Assembly: GCA_036268055.1 (NCBI GenBank)
Contig: DATAUW010000034.1
Span: 62,001 to 126,000, forward strand
Source: Verrucomicrobiia bacterium
GTDB lineage: Bacteria > Verrucomicrobiota > Verrucomicrobiia > Limisphaerales > Pedosphaeraceae
Length of the DNA stretch: 64,000 nucleotides
Reading direction: 5' to 3'
Under the pieces are notes generated by a model. It was given only the letters and a program-made list of their open reading frames with translations, did no database searches and was not told where the DNA came from. Made by a program: the position numbers and the translations under genes. Below, piece after piece: positions 41,879-51,447 of the stretch; positions within the stretch are counted from its first letter, which is position 1; each line of letters opens with the position of its first letter.

Positions 41879-44416
41879 TTATTCACCTGCATCATGCCCA
41901 ATCGAAGCCGATTGGGCAAGCGTATCCGTAATTCGACGTTCCTGGAAGGGCGCAGATTCAATCACTCCGTATAAAAGCGCCGAAAACTTTCCGTCGTTCT
42001 GTTGCAGCCGCTCCACGATTTTATCCACTGTGTCCACGTCGTAATAATACAAGCCGCGTCCCAGCGCGTAGGTCAGCATCTTCTCGGTGAACGTCCGGTA
42101 AAAATCGGTTTGATGCTTCGTGGCCAAAATATGTTTCAATTCGCCCAGGTTTTTGAACGATTCGCCGGTGATCAACTGGCCCGAGGGATCAATCTCCTGC
42201 CCATGCTCGGTCGTGCGATACATGCCCATCGCGTTAAAATTTTCGAACGCCAAGCCGATCGGATCCATGCGATTATGACACGAACTGCACAGCGGTTTTT
42301 CGCGATGGATTTCCAACACCTGCCGCAGCGTTGGCTCATGATCCGCCATTCGCTTCTCGGAGATTTCCAGCGGCGGAATATTTGGCGGCGGCGGCGGCGT
42401 GGGATTGCCGAGGATGTTGTCGAGGATGAACAAGCCGCGCTTGACCGGCGAAGTGCGCGTCGGATTTGAAGTGACCACGAGGACATTGCCCATCGTCAGG
42501 ACGCCGCCGCGCGGACAATCGGCGGGAAGCGTCACTTTGCGAAACTCGCTGCCGGTGACATTCAAATTGGTCAACCCGTAATGTTTCGCCAGGCGCTCAT
42601 TAAGAAACGTGTAATCGCTGTCCACCAATTCCGTGATGTTGCGATCCTGCTGCACGATGTTGGCGAAATATAATTCCGTCTCGCGCTTCATCGCTTTGCG
42701 CAATTCATCGTTCATCTCGATGCGTGCCGGTTTGAAAATCTTCTGTGCCTTTTCGCGTAACGCCTGCCATTCCTTCTTCTCGTCCGGCGTGCGCTCTTCC
42801 GGCGGCTTATTGGACAATTCACGAAAACGCGCGCGTTGTTTATCCAGATCGGGATCAGGCCTTTCATCGCGTGACAAAATGGACCGCGCATCAATCGCCA
42901 CCGTATCAATGTCACGCGCCTGCAGCCATTGGCCGGTGAAATTCACCGCCAACGCATTCGCACGCGGATCGGCCAGCATGCGCTTTACCTGGGCGTCGAG
43001 GTTCGTGCGCAACGTCTTCGACGCTGCCAAACGGAACAACTCATCATCCGGCATCGAGGACCAAAGAAAATACGACAACCGCGAGGCCAAAGAATATTCA
43101 TCAATCAATGCCGCACGCCCGATGCGCTGGGTTTCCATGCCTTCTTCGCGGAACAAAAATTGCGGCGAAGCCAGCACTGCTTCCATGGCCCCGGATACGC
43201 CGGACTCGAAGGTTTTTTTGGGCTGGTCATAAATCTTCTCCGCCAGCGTCACCAGCCGCCGCAAGGTTTCGTCATCCACGGGGCGCCGAAACGCCTTGGT
43301 CGCGAAAGCCCCCAGCAATTCCTTCGCATAAGCCCGCCGCGCGCCTGCCCCGCTGGGCACAGCCTTGGGGAAATAACGCGAATAATTTTTTGGCGCGACC
43401 CAATATTTTTCATCCGTCGGCCCGCGCACGGTGACGGAATCAATCCGTATTATCAGTGCCCGAACCTGCTTCTCCTGCGGCGTCAACGGCTGCACTTCAA
43501 ACACCATTTCGTGATCGCCCGCGGCCAGGTTCGCCGCCAATTCGTAGTGAAAGTTTTTTCCGGTGGCACGAACGTATTCCTTTTTCAGCATCTCCTTGCC
43601 GTCGAGGCGGAAAATCATCTGGCATTTATTATAATCAAATTCATTGTCCACATAACGCTCGTTTCCGCCGAGGTCCAAAATCAAATCGTATCGCCCGTCG
43701 TGCTCGATGTGATAGGTGTTCGTGACGGCGTCTTTTTCATAGTAGGACAATGACGTTGAGCCGTATTCCATCGAGTGATGTTCGCCCGGTTTCGGATGGC
43801 GAAAATTCCTTCCGCCGATCAAATTCTCGGGAATGATGTGCGAGGTCTGCGGGACGGTTTTGGCGATGATGGTTTTTGCCGCGTCCAGATATTTTTCCAA
43901 CAGCATGGGTGAAAGCGTGAGCACATCGCCGATGTCATCGAATCCATAACCGGTATCGTCCGGGGGGAATTCTTCATCGGTATTGTACTCCACTCCAAGC
44001 AGGTCACGTATCGTATTGCGATATTCCACGCGATTCAACCGGCGCACGGTTACCCGGCCCGGATCGGGATGTTGCGGATTGATCCCAAACTCTTCGAATT
44101 TGATCCAGTCAACGATGCGCCCTTGTTCGTCGGCGGAAGGGCGCGATTTTTTTTTGGCGGGAGGCATCATGCCCGAACGCAGATTCTTCAACACGGCGAA
44201 CCACAAGGTGTGGTTGGTCATGATGGAATCGTCCGTTTTGAGTTGATCGAACGCGATGCCGCCCTTGTTCTCACCGTCTTCGTGGCAGTCGGCGCAATAC
44301 TCGTCAAGGATCGGCCGTATCTTTGCATGAAAGTCCGCTACTGCGGGCGTTTCCGTTGCTTGCGCAACCGTCACGCCGCAAAAAAGCAGCACGAACAAGA
44401 TATACTTCCAATGCAT
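41879..44416 (-). CDS. Large cytochrome-c-like DUF1587/1592/1588/1585 protein
   Basis: An 845-residue exported protein with a signal peptide (about 1-20). The N-terminal c-type haem site is EYCADCHEDGENKGGI, with FHAKIRPILDEYC before it and SGMMPPAKKK after, typical of planctomycete-type cytochrome domains. VTVRRLNRVEYRNTIRDLLG marks DUF1587, SRYFPKAVPSGAG-type sequence marks the DUF1595 part, FLFREEGMETQRIGRAALID the DUF1592 part, and the C-terminal end LCSSCHNRMDPIGLAFENFN (DUF1588) is a second haem-like CxxCH. The family accompanies DUF1552 proteins and is thought to act in redox processes at the envelope; substrate unknown. Confidence 0.9.
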   Translation of the reverse strand: MHWKYILFVLLFCGVTVAQATETPAVADFHAKIRPILDEYCADCHEDGENKGGIAFDQLKTDDSIMTNHTLWFAVLKNLRSGMMPPAKKKSRPSADEQGRIVDWIKFEEFGINPQHPDPGRVTVRRLNRVEYRNTIRDLLGVEYNTDEEFPPDDTGYGFDDIGDVLTLSPMLLEKYLDAAKTIIAKTVPQTSHIIPENLIGGRNFRHPKPGEHHSMEYGSTSLSYYEKDAVTNTYHIEHDGRYDLILDLGGNERYVDNEFDYNKCQMIFRLDGKEMLKKEYVRATGKNFHYELAANLAAGDHEMVFEVQPLTPQEKQVRALIIRIDSVTVRGPTDEKYWVAPKNYSRYFPKAVPSGAGARRAYAKELLGAFATKAFRRPVDDETLRRLVTLAEKIYDQPKKTFESGVSGAMEAVLASPQFLFREEGMETQRIGRAALIDEYSLASRLSYFLWSSMPDDELFRLAASKTLRTNLDAQVKRMLADPRANALAVNFTGQWLQARDIDTVAIDARSILSRDERPDPDLDKQRARFRELSNKPPEERTPDEKKEWQALREKAQKIFKPARIEMNDELRKAMKRETELYFANIVQQDRNITELVDSDYTFLNERLAKHYGLTNLNVTGSEFRKVTLPADCPRGGVLTMGNVLVVTSNPTRTSPVKRGLFILDNILGNPTPPPPPNIPPLEISEKRMADHEPTLRQVLEIHREKPLCSSCHNRMDPIGLAFENFNAMGMYRTTEHGQEIDPSGQLITGESFKNLGELKHILATKHQTDFYRTFTEKMLTYALGRGLYYYDVDTVDKIVERLQQNDGKFSALLYGVIESAPFQERRITDTLAQSASIGHDAGE

Positions 44417-44622
44417 GACTCTTTCGACGCCTCAACCCGGACAATATTCTAAAAGTCCGGCTTTTTATAGCGACCAGGATGCCAAAATGGCCGCGCGCAG
44501 CGACACCTCATTTTGGGTTCCCCAGTTTCGGCTAAAATTGCGTCGAAAGCAAGGCACTATATAGGGGACAAGCTATTGTCCACAACTCCCTCTTCCTAAG
44601 TCCTGTAACTCACCAAAGAAGG
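44417..44622. other. Intergenic region between PQQ dehydrogenase and haem protein genes
   Basis: 206 bases upstream of the DUF1592-type gene (minus strand) and downstream of the PQQ dehydrogenase. It should hold the promoter of the haem protein operon. It contains TTGTCCACAA at 44576-44585. No terminator-like hairpin with a T run was found. Confidence 0.4.
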
Positions 44623-45861
44623 CTATTCCGCCACCGTAATCGAAGCGATCAGGCCGTCCAGGTTGAGCATGTACAATTCGCCATCGTTGTCCTCGGCGAA
44701 GCTCGAAATCGTCCTGGGTTGTGACAATAACATGCCTTGTTTCACGACCTTCCCTGCTGCTTTATCATAGCGGAAACCCCAAATCGTCCCCAACGCGAAG
44801 TCGCCATATATATATACGCCTTGTAGCGAGGGATATTTTTTCCCGCGATACACATATCCACCGATCACGCATAGCCCGGTCGTATGATCGGGGAACAGCG
44901 ATTCGGGCAGCATCTTGGGGTTATGAGGGTATTCCATGACCGGATCAATATATTGCGCGCCTGGAGGCGACGGCTTGAAATAATGGGTCGCCTCGCGCGC
45001 GCACCAGCCGTAATTTCCGCCCTTCACGATCAAATCAATCTCTTCCCACAAATCCTGCCCCACGTCACCGGCCCACAAGTCGCCCGTTTCACGGTCGAAG
45101 CTGTAGCGCCACGGATTGCGCAAACCGTACGCCCAGATTTCGTGCTTCACGCCGAGCCCGTTCATCGGCGGTTCTTTTACAAACGGATTGTCTTTTGGAA
45201 TGCCATATTGTAACTCGTGCTTGTTCTGGCCGGAGCCTTCCATCGCGCGCGAATTCACATCAATCCGCAAAATCTTCGCAAGAAACGTGGACGTGTTTTG
45301 GCCGTTGTTGTGGGGATCGTAACCAAGCCCGCCGTCACCCAATGCGATGTATAAATAACCATCGGGGCCAAAGCTCAACTCGCCGCCCTTGTGGTTCCAG
45401 GAAATCGGCTGCGGCACTTCCAGAAGGATGCGTTCGGATTTCAAGTCGGCCTTGTTGGGATCCTCTTTTGAAACGCGAAATTCGCTGATCACGCTGCGGC
45501 GCGGGTTCTGCTGGTTGTAATAAACGTAAAATAATCCATTCGTCTGGAACCCCGGATGAAACGCGATGCTCATCAGTCCTTCTTCGTTTTCGACGAATGG
45601 CTTGCGGTCCACGATATTGAAAAACTCCTGCGATTTGCTGCCATCGCTGCCCTTTTGCAAAATCACAATGCGCCCCGCCTGCTCGACCAGGAACAGCCGG
45701 CCCGAACCATCGGGAGCCTCGCTCATCCACACCGGACGATCCGCTTTGTATTCCGTGAACGCCGGCTTCAACACAACTTTGGGCAAATCCTGAGCGCCCG
45801 CCAAACTTGCCAGCGCGAGAAACGCCAGGCATCGAGTCACTGCGAAAATATTTTTAAGCAT
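44623..45861 (-). CDS. Soluble PQQ-dependent sugar dehydrogenase-like protein
   Basis: A 412-residue exported beta-propeller. ATG 45861 gives [20 protein letters not shown] as signal peptide; the longer frame to 46137 is unrelated upstream sequence. Family motifs: [81 protein letters not shown] and [16 protein letters not shown]. They match the glucose/sorbosone dehydrogenase family, with the catalytic His region [11 protein letters not shown]. Periplasmic sugar oxidation is likely; the substrate and PQQ use are inferred. No PQQ biosynthesis genes here. Confidence 0.92.
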   Translation of the reverse strand: MLKNIFAVTRCLAFLALASLAGAQDLPKVVLKPAFTEYKADRPVWMSEAPDGSGRLFLVEQAGRIVILQKGSDGSKSQEFFNIVDRKPFVENEEGLMSIAFHPGFQTNGLFYVYYNQQNPRRSVISEFRVSKEDPNKADLKSERILLEVPQPISWNHKGGELSFGPDGYLYIALGDGGLGYDPHNNGQNTSTFLAKILRIDVNSRAMEGSGQNKHELQYGIPKDNPFVKEPPMNGLGVKHEIWAYGLRNPWRYSFDRETGDLWAGDVGQDLWEEIDLIVKGGNYGWCAREATHYFKPSPPGAQYIDPVMEYPHNPKMLPESLFPDHTTGLCVIGGYVYRGKKYPSLQGVYIYGDFALGTIWGFRYDKAAGKVVKQGMLLSQPRTISSFAEDNDGELYMLNLDGLIASITVAE

Positions 45862-45961
45862 GGCGCGTACTGTAAACAGAATCGGCCTTGATGCAACCCC
45901 CTTGCAACATCCTTTTTCGGTGCTAGCTTTTTGTGTGCAAATGCCACGCATATCCATCGCT

Positions 45962-46306
45962 ATGAGATTTCTAATTTCATGTTGGTTGGGATGCATACTG
46001 GTAGGTTGCGCTTCATCCACGGCTGCGTGGAACAACCGCATCGGAAAATACACGCTATCCCAAGCCCGCACAGAACTCGGCAAGCCCAACTCGGAGAAAT
46101 CGTCGCCGGACGGCGGCACTTCCATCGAATGGCTCACGCATCCCGCGGGGCCCCCGCCAACAACGGGTTTTGCCGGTGCTCTGCGTGTCGGCGGTGTGGA
46201 TCAGGACTTCCGACAACCGATGCCCCAGCAATCCCGAAGCGAATACCTGCGCCTGACCTTTGATTCAAACGGCGTGCTGGAAAATTGGTCGCGCGTTTAT
46301 CGTTAA
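45962..46306 (+). CDS. Small lipoprotein of unknown function
   Basis: A 114-residue lipoprotein. ATG 45962 gives [20 protein letters not shown] with lipobox LVGC and the lipidated Cys at 16. The mature part ([20 protein letters not shown], later [20 protein letters not shown]) resembles SmpA/OmlA-type small outer membrane lipoproteins in length and ending, but the match is not firm. It overlaps the convergent serine hydrolase gene by four bases at the 3' ends. Confidence 0.78.
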   Translation: MRFLISCWLGCILVGCASSTAAWNNRIGKYTLSQARTELGKPNSEKSSPDGGTSIEWLTHPAGPPPTTGFAGALRVGGVDQDFRQPMPQQSRSEYLRLTFDSNGVLENWSRVYR

Positions 46307-47235
46307 GGCGTCTTGCCGCAATTGGTTGTATGGCACAACCGGGCATAGCACTGGTAAATCACGGCGGAAACATCACGAAGTTTCACCCCTGGTTTTTTAT
46401 TCGCGCCAAAATGTTCCATCGCCGCAATGACGTAAGGCCGGTCTTTTAGAAAAACAATCGCCCATTCCGTGACGACACCAGTAATTCCACCCGGCTTGCA
46501 CGCCACTTGTATGGACGATAGCACTCCCGCATGAATCGCGCTCTTTTTGGGCTTCGATAAAATTTCCAAAATGTCATCGCACGCGGCGCGGCTGATAAAT
46601 TCGCCGCGATATAAAATCCGCATCAGCCTCGCCGCGTCGGCGGGAGTCGAAACATTTTCTCTCCCCTGCGCGCGAGCATTCAAATCCATCATGCGGCGGC
46701 GCAGACGCGTTTGTCCGCAACCTAAGCTGCCCATCGTGCGATTCACATTTCCCATGCCCACCAAATCAATAAGCATATTTGTGGCCGTATTATCGCTCAC
46801 CAAAATCATCAGCACACAAAGGTCGCGCACGCTTAAACTCACCGCGCCGGAAACCGCCGCCAACCCCGCCCTGAACATCAGGCGCGGAGTCTCCTTTTCA
46901 AAACGCATTGACCGCGCAAAGGCGCTCGTCAGGGCAGAAAATAGTTCCCACGCGCCGCCCAAAACACCGCTGCCCGGCGTCCGATCGCCTTTACTGATTC
47001 GCCGTAAATCGGAGAGGTTGAATTTTCCTTCCCCAGCCTGTTTGTAAACCTCCATCAGAATGGGAATCTTGATCGCACTCGCCTGTGGGAAAATCTTTTG
47101 CTCGTTGATAAAAAAAAATTCTTCCCCGGCCAAATCCAGTACCGCCAAACCAAACGTCCCGCTGCTGCGCCCGGAAATTTCCTTCAAACGTACTTCGGTG
47201 TCTTGACGAATCATTTGTGTGGTATCGCCCGGCAT
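46303..47235 (-). CDS. Class A beta-lactamase-fold serine hydrolase, no signal peptide
   Basis: A 310-residue protein with the penicillin-binding serine hydrolase motifs SAIK (Ser/Lys pair, in FPQASAIKIPILMEVYKQAG) and SDN (in ILVSDNTATNMLIDLVG). The third motif reads KPG (in QVACKPGGITGVVTEWAIVF) rather than KTG/KSG. No E-x-x-L-N omega-loop pattern is visible; the corresponding region reads RMMDLNARAQGRENVSTPAD. No signal peptide is apparent from ATG 47235 or ATG 47214. It could be a beta-lactamase relative acting on another amide or ester. Resistance should not be inferred. Confidence 0.8.
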   Translation of the reverse strand: MPGDTTQMIRQDTEVRLKEISGRSSGTFGLAVLDLAGEEFFFINEQKIFPQASAIKIPILMEVYKQAGEGKFNLSDLRRISKGDRTPGSGVLGGAWELFSALTSAFARSMRFEKETPRLMFRAGLAAVSGAVSLSVRDLCVLMILVSDNTATNMLIDLVGMGNVNRTMGSLGCGQTRLRRRMMDLNARAQGRENVSTPADAARLMRILYRGEFISRAACDDILEILSKPKKSAIHAGVLSSIQVACKPGGITGVVTEWAIVFLKDRPYVIAAMEHFGANKKPGVKLRDVSAVIYQCYARLCHTTNCGKTP

Positions 47236-47396
47236 CGAGTGTCGTGGTGAAGATTTGCCGGATTTGGAGTTGCAACAAACAGTGCTAAACTATAGGCATG
47301 GACTCGCAGTGACGCGAGTAAAATGTGGCCCGCGCGCCTGCAAACAGGCCGATTGAGATTGCATTTTTCCCGAATCATCGGATAACAACCGTTTAT

Positions 47397-47714
47397 ATGC
47401 CTGGTGAAATTTTTCAAGCGAGCCGCTGGACCAAGGGAAATTTTCTGTTCCCCACCGTCATCGAAGTGACCGACCGCGCCGTCCTGCGCCGCAAGCGCTC
47501 ATGGTTCAAACGCGACGAAATCAGCATGAGCATTTTCAAAGTCGCTTCGGTTCACATCCAAACCGGTATCATCTGGTCGAACATTTTGATCGAATCAAGC
47601 GGCGGCACTGATCCGCTCGAAAGCCACGGGCATCGCAAGTCGGATGCGCAACGCATCAAGGCGCTCATCGAGGATTATCAGTCGCGCCCGGAAAACCGCG
47701 CGCTTTCAAATTGA
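47397..47714 (+). CDS. Small bacterial PH-like domain protein
   Basis: A 105-residue soluble protein. ATG 47397 gives MPGEIFQASRWTKGNFLFPT. It reads like a single bacterial PH-like domain (VIEVTDRAVLRRKRSWFKRD, then ISMSIFKVASVHIQTGIIWS and NILIESSGG), followed by a helix. Function unknown. The next gene starts 19 bases downstream in the same direction. Confidence 0.75.
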   Translation: MPGEIFQASRWTKGNFLFPTVIEVTDRAVLRRKRSWFKRDEISMSIFKVASVHIQTGIIWSNILIESSGGTDPLESHGHRKSDAQRIKALIEDYQSRPENRALSN

Positions 47715-47733
47715 TCTCGCGCCAACTCCAGGG

Positions 47734-48900
47734 ATGAAGCGGGATGTCATCGTGATCGGCGCCGGTGCGGCGGGCTTGATGTGCGCCATCGAGGCCGGCA
47801 AACGCGGCCGCTCGGTCATGGTTCTCGAACATTCCGAACGCATCGGAAAAAAAATCCTCATCTCCGGCGGCGGTCGCTGCAATTTCACTAACGTCAATGC
47901 CGGCCCCGAAAATTATTTGTCCACCAATCCGCATTTCTGCAAGTCCGCCCTCGCTCGTTATCGTCCCGCCGATTTCATCGCCCTCGTCGAAAAACATGGC
48001 ATCGCCTACCACGAAAAAAAATTAGGCCAGCTCTTTTGCGATTTCACTTCACGGCAAATCGTTGAGCTGTTGCAAGCGGAATGCAACGCCGCGCGTGTGG
48101 AAATCAAATTGAATTGCCGAGTGCTGAATGTAAAAAAATCTACAAACTACCAGTTGGAAACTTCCACCGGATCATTGGAATGCGATTCACTCGTCATCGC
48201 GACCGGCGGATTGTCTTTTCCGAAAATCGGCGCCACTGACTTCGGTTATCGCATTGCCAAACAGTTTGGTTTGAAAATGTCCGCGACGCGTCCGGGCCTC
48301 GTGCCGCTGCTTTTCAATGCCGAAGAACAAGCCGCTTTCGGTGAACTCAGCGGCATCTCGCTCGAAGTTGCCGCCTCCGCTGGCGATGCGACATTTCACG
48401 AAAACCTTTTGCTCACCCACCGTGGACTGAGCGGCCCGGCGATTCTGCAAGTCTCCAATTACCGCGACGAGACTGGCCCCATCACACTCGATTTGCTTCC
48501 GGGAAAAAATGCCGCCGAGTTGCTTGCGGCCCAGCGAAACTCCAACAAAGAACTCAAGACGGCGTTAAGCCAGTTTTTGCCGCAACGCTTCGTTCAACAA
48601 TGGTGCGCGCGCGTGTCGCCGTCGCGTCCGCTCAATCGTTACTCCGCCGTGGAACTCAACGACGTCGCGCGGGGATTGCACGCGTGGCAAATCCAGCCCG
48701 CCGGAACCGAAGGCTACAGCAAGGCCGAAGTCACGCTCGGCGGTGTGGATACCAGCGAACTTTCCTCGAAGACGATGGAGTCGCGGCAAATGCCCGGTTT
48801 ATATTTCATTGGCGAAGTCGTGGACGTGACCGGCTGGCTCGGTGGTTTTAATTTCCAATGGGCCTGGGCTTCTGGCCATGCCGCCGGGCAATTCGTTTAA
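47734..48900 (+). CDS. HI0933/YhiN-family flavoprotein
   Basis: A 388-residue FAD-binding oxidoreductase starting MKRDVIVIGAGAAGLMCAIE with the Rossmann dinucleotide motif. ISGGGRCNFTN, LVIATGGLSFPKIGATDFGY, LLLTHRGLSGPAILQVSNY and GEVVDVTGWLGGFNFQWAWA are diagnostic of the HI0933 family (NAD(P)/FAD-dependent, function poorly defined; proposed role in RNA modification or envelope stress). ATG 47734 was chosen since it starts the family sequence. Confidence 0.93.
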   Translation: MKRDVIVIGAGAAGLMCAIEAGKRGRSVMVLEHSERIGKKILISGGGRCNFTNVNAGPENYLSTNPHFCKSALARYRPADFIALVEKHGIAYHEKKLGQLFCDFTSRQIVELLQAECNAARVEIKLNCRVLNVKKSTNYQLETSTGSLECDSLVIATGGLSFPKIGATDFGYRIAKQFGLKMSATRPGLVPLLFNAEEQAAFGELSGISLEVAASAGDATFHENLLLTHRGLSGPAILQVSNYRDETGPITLDLLPGKNAAELLAAQRNSNKELKTALSQFLPQRFVQQWCARVSPSRPLNRYSAVELNDVARGLHAWQIQPAGTEGYSKAEVTLGGVDTSELSSKTMESRQMPGLYFIGEVVDVTGWLGGFNFQWAWASGHAAGQFV

Positions 48901-48978
48901 GCTAACCCCGGGCGAAAATTCCTACTTGCTTCCGTGAGGCTTTGCAAAAATACGCCTCGCCATTACAGTCTCCGCCGA

Positions 48979-50589
48979 ATGTTGATTCAGTTGGATGAAA
49001 TTTTGGTTTTGCTGGTCGCGGTCGCGGGCCTTGCCTTGCTCGCGCGGAAACTTCGCATTCCTTATCCCATCCTGCTCGTCCTCGGCGGCCTCGTGCTCGC
49101 GATGATTCCCGGCCTGCCCAAGATGCATTTCGAGCCCGACCTCGTCTTCCTGATTTTTCTGCCGCCGCTTTTATTTCCCGCGGCACTCTTCACGTCATGG
49201 CGGGATTTTCATGCGAATCTTCGCCCCATCGGTTTGCTCGCGGTCGGGCTGGTTTTGTTCACGACCTGCTCGGTCGCCTATTTTGCGCATTATCTTATAG
49301 AAGGTTTGCCGCTCGCCGCCGCGTTTATTTTGGGCGCGATTGTTTCGCCGCCCGACGCCGTCGCCGCAACCGCCATCACCGAACGCCTCAACGTCCCTCA
49401 ACGCATTGTCACCGTGCTCGAAGGCGAAAGCCTGGTGAACGACGCCATCGCGCTCGTCGCGTACGCATTCGCCGTGAACGCGTTGACCACTGGCTCGTTC
49501 TCGCTCGGCAAGGCGAGCGTCAGTTTCGTGTTCGTAAGCGTGGGTGGTGTGCTTGTCGGATTGCTGGCCGGTTGGCTCGCCTCGCAAGCCCAACGCCGCC
49601 TTGACGATCCTCCCGTCCAAATCACGATTTCCATACTCACACCTTTCGCCGCTTATTTGCCCGCCGAACAACTTCACGTTTCCGGCGTTCTCGCGGTCGT
49701 CACCGCCGGTTTGTATCTCGGCTGGCGCACACCTGAGATCGTGAATTCGCGCATGCGCCTCCAGGCCGGGCCCGTTTGGGAAATGATCGTTTTTTTGCTC
49801 AACGGCCTCGTCTTCATTCTCATCGGCCTGCAACTCCCCGCCGTTTTGAAAGGCCTCGCCGGTCAATCCATTCCGCTCTCGCGATTGTGCTGGTATGCGA
49901 CGCTGATCAGCGCGGTCGTCATTCTCGTGCGTTTCATTTGGGTTTTCGCCGCGACTTATTTGCCGCGTTATCTCAGCGCAGCGTTGCGCGCGCGCGATCC
50001 CTATCCGCGCTGGCAGGAAGTGACCATTGTTGCCTGGACCGGCATGCGTGGCGTCGTTTCGCTCGCCGCTGCGATGGCCCTGCCCTCGGCCATCATCAAT
50101 GATCCCAACGGCGCAGACAAAGATGTCATCACCAGCCTGATTATTTTTTTCACTTACTTCGTCATCCTCGTCACGCTCGTGCTTCAAGGCCTCACCCTGC
50201 CGCTGATCATCCGCTGGCTCAATGTCGTGGACAACGGCGATACCGAACGTGAAGAACGCAAAGCTCGCCTCAAGGCGAACCTCGCCGCCATGTCGCGCCT
50301 CACCGAACTTGAGCAACAGGAAAAGCAACCGATTGATTTGCTCCAGCGTTTGCGCGTCGAATATGAAGACCGCATCCGCCAGCTTGAGGCTTGCGATCAA
50401 TCGGACAATCCGCCGCGCCCCGGCCATTTTTCCAACGCCTACGAATCCTTGCAGCACGAAGCGCTCGTCGTCGAACGCCAAACTATTCTCCAGCTTCGCA
50501 ACGAGCGCGTCATCAGCGACACCGTTTTGCGTCGCATCCAATACGACCTCGATCTCGCCGAAGCGCGCCTCGCCGACGACTCCGAATAA
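48979..50589 (+). CDS. CPA1-type Na+/H+ antiporter
   Basis: A 536-residue membrane antiporter. ATG 48979 gives MLIQLDEILVLLVAVAGLAL. About 12 hydrophobic segments run to residue about 410. GAIVSPPDAVAATAITERLN contains the ion-binding Asp of the unwound helix, and GESLVNDAIALVAYAFAV is the conserved ND motif. WTGMRGVVSLAAAMALP is the CPA1 R-G motif. Residues about 430-536 form a charged cytoplasmic tail. It exports Na+ for H+ in pH and salt balance. It is followed three bases later by the methyltransferase gene. Confidence 0.94.
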   Translation: MLIQLDEILVLLVAVAGLALLARKLRIPYPILLVLGGLVLAMIPGLPKMHFEPDLVFLIFLPPLLFPAALFTSWRDFHANLRPIGLLAVGLVLFTTCSVAYFAHYLIEGLPLAAAFILGAIVSPPDAVAATAITERLNVPQRIVTVLEGESLVNDAIALVAYAFAVNALTTGSFSLGKASVSFVFVSVGGVLVGLLAGWLASQAQRRLDDPPVQITISILTPFAAYLPAEQLHVSGVLAVVTAGLYLGWRTPEIVNSRMRLQAGPVWEMIVFLLNGLVFILIGLQLPAVLKGLAGQSIPLSRLCWYATLISAVVILVRFIWVFAATYLPRYLSAALRARDPYPRWQEVTIVAWTGMRGVVSLAAAMALPSAIINDPNGADKDVITSLIIFFTYFVILVTLVLQGLTLPLIIRWLNVVDNGDTEREERKARLKANLAAMSRLTELEQQEKQPIDLLQRLRVEYEDRIRQLEACDQSDNPPRPGHFSNAYESLQHEALVVERQTILQLRNERVISDTVLRRIQYDLDLAEARLADDSE

Positions 50590-50592
50590 GCG

Positions 50593-51447
50593 ATGAACTC
50601 CCACGATCCCACCACATTCCCCCACGATCGCGCTTTTTTCAAAGGCTGGGCCAAACCCGGCCCGCGCCCGCCTGCCGGCATCGAACCTGGCGAAGGCGAA
50701 ACGCTCGACGCCATCAGCGGACACTTTCGCATCTTTCAATTACGCGCTGGCCATCGTTTTTCCACCGATGATATTTTGACCGCGTGGTATGGCACGTCGT
50801 GGTGTCCAACGGCGCAGACGGCCCTCGACCTCGGCAGCGGCATCGGCTCGGTCGGGATGGTGGCCGCGTGGCGATTGCCCGGTGCGCGGTTCGTGACCGT
50901 CGAGGCGCAGGCTGAAAGCGTGCGGCTCGCAAAAAAATCCGCGCGCTACAACGGCCTCGAAAATCGTTACGAAATTCGCCACGGCGATTTTCGCGATCCG
51001 TCGCTCATTCGCCCCGAGGAAAAATTTGATCTCGTCCTTGGCAGTCCGCCCTATTTTCCGCAAGGCACCGGCATCGAAGGCGATCATCCGCAAAAAATCG
51101 CCTGCCGTTTTGAACTGCGCGGTGACATTTCGCATTACTGCGCCGCCGCCGCCGCTCACCTTGCGCTCGGCGGATTTTTCGCCTGCGTTTTTCCGACGGA
51201 TCAACTCGCCCGCGTCGAAGCCGCTGCGCTCGCCGCCAAACTCGCCATCGTGCGCCGTCGTCCCATCGTTTTGCGCGAGAGCGATGCGCCGCTGATTTCC
51301 CTCTTTGGCATGATGGCCGCCGAGCACCTCCCGGCTCCGTTCCGCACCCAAACCTGGCTCGAACCCGCGCTAACCATTCGCCAGAAAGATGGCCGCGTGC
51401 ATCCTGAATACGCCGCCCTCAAACTGGCCATCGGTTTTCCGCCTTAA
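50593..51447 (+). CDS. TrmN6/YfiC-like SAM-dependent methyltransferase
   Basis: A 284-residue class I methyltransferase. FRIFQLRAGHRFSTDDILTA is the typical pre-motif of the tRNA1(Val) adenine-N6 family; LDLGSGIGSVGMVAAWRLPG is the SAM motif I, and DLVLGSPPYFPQGTG is motif IV with SPPY instead of the common NPPY. The target is probably an adenine in tRNA or another RNA, but the Ser for Asn leaves this open. Starts three bases after the antiporter stop, so it is cotranscribed. Confidence 0.87.
   Translation: MNSHDPTTFPHDRAFFKGWAKPGPRPPAGIEPGEGETLDAISGHFRIFQLRAGHRFSTDDILTAWYGTSWCPTAQTALDLGSGIGSVGMVAAWRLPGARFVTVEAQAESVRLAKKSARYNGLENRYEIRHGDFRDPSLIRPEEKFDLVLGSPPYFPQGTGIEGDHPQKIACRFELRGDISHYCAAAAAHLALGGFFACVFPTDQLARVEAAALAAKLAIVRRRPIVLRESDAPLISLFGMMAAEHLPAPFRTQTWLEPALTIRQKDGRVHPEYAALKLAIGFPP

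Noticed and set aside
44576-44585. TTGTCCACAA, and its reverse complement at 59663-59672, as DnaA boxes of an origin
   Set aside because: Each is a single box with a mismatch to TTATCCACA, far apart, without clustering, dnaA, dnaN or an AT-rich unwinding region.
46303-47235. Antibiotic-resistance beta-lactamase
   Set aside because: The fold motifs are present, but no signal peptide, KPG instead of KTG, and no E-x-x-L-N loop; resistance cannot be claimed from this sequence.
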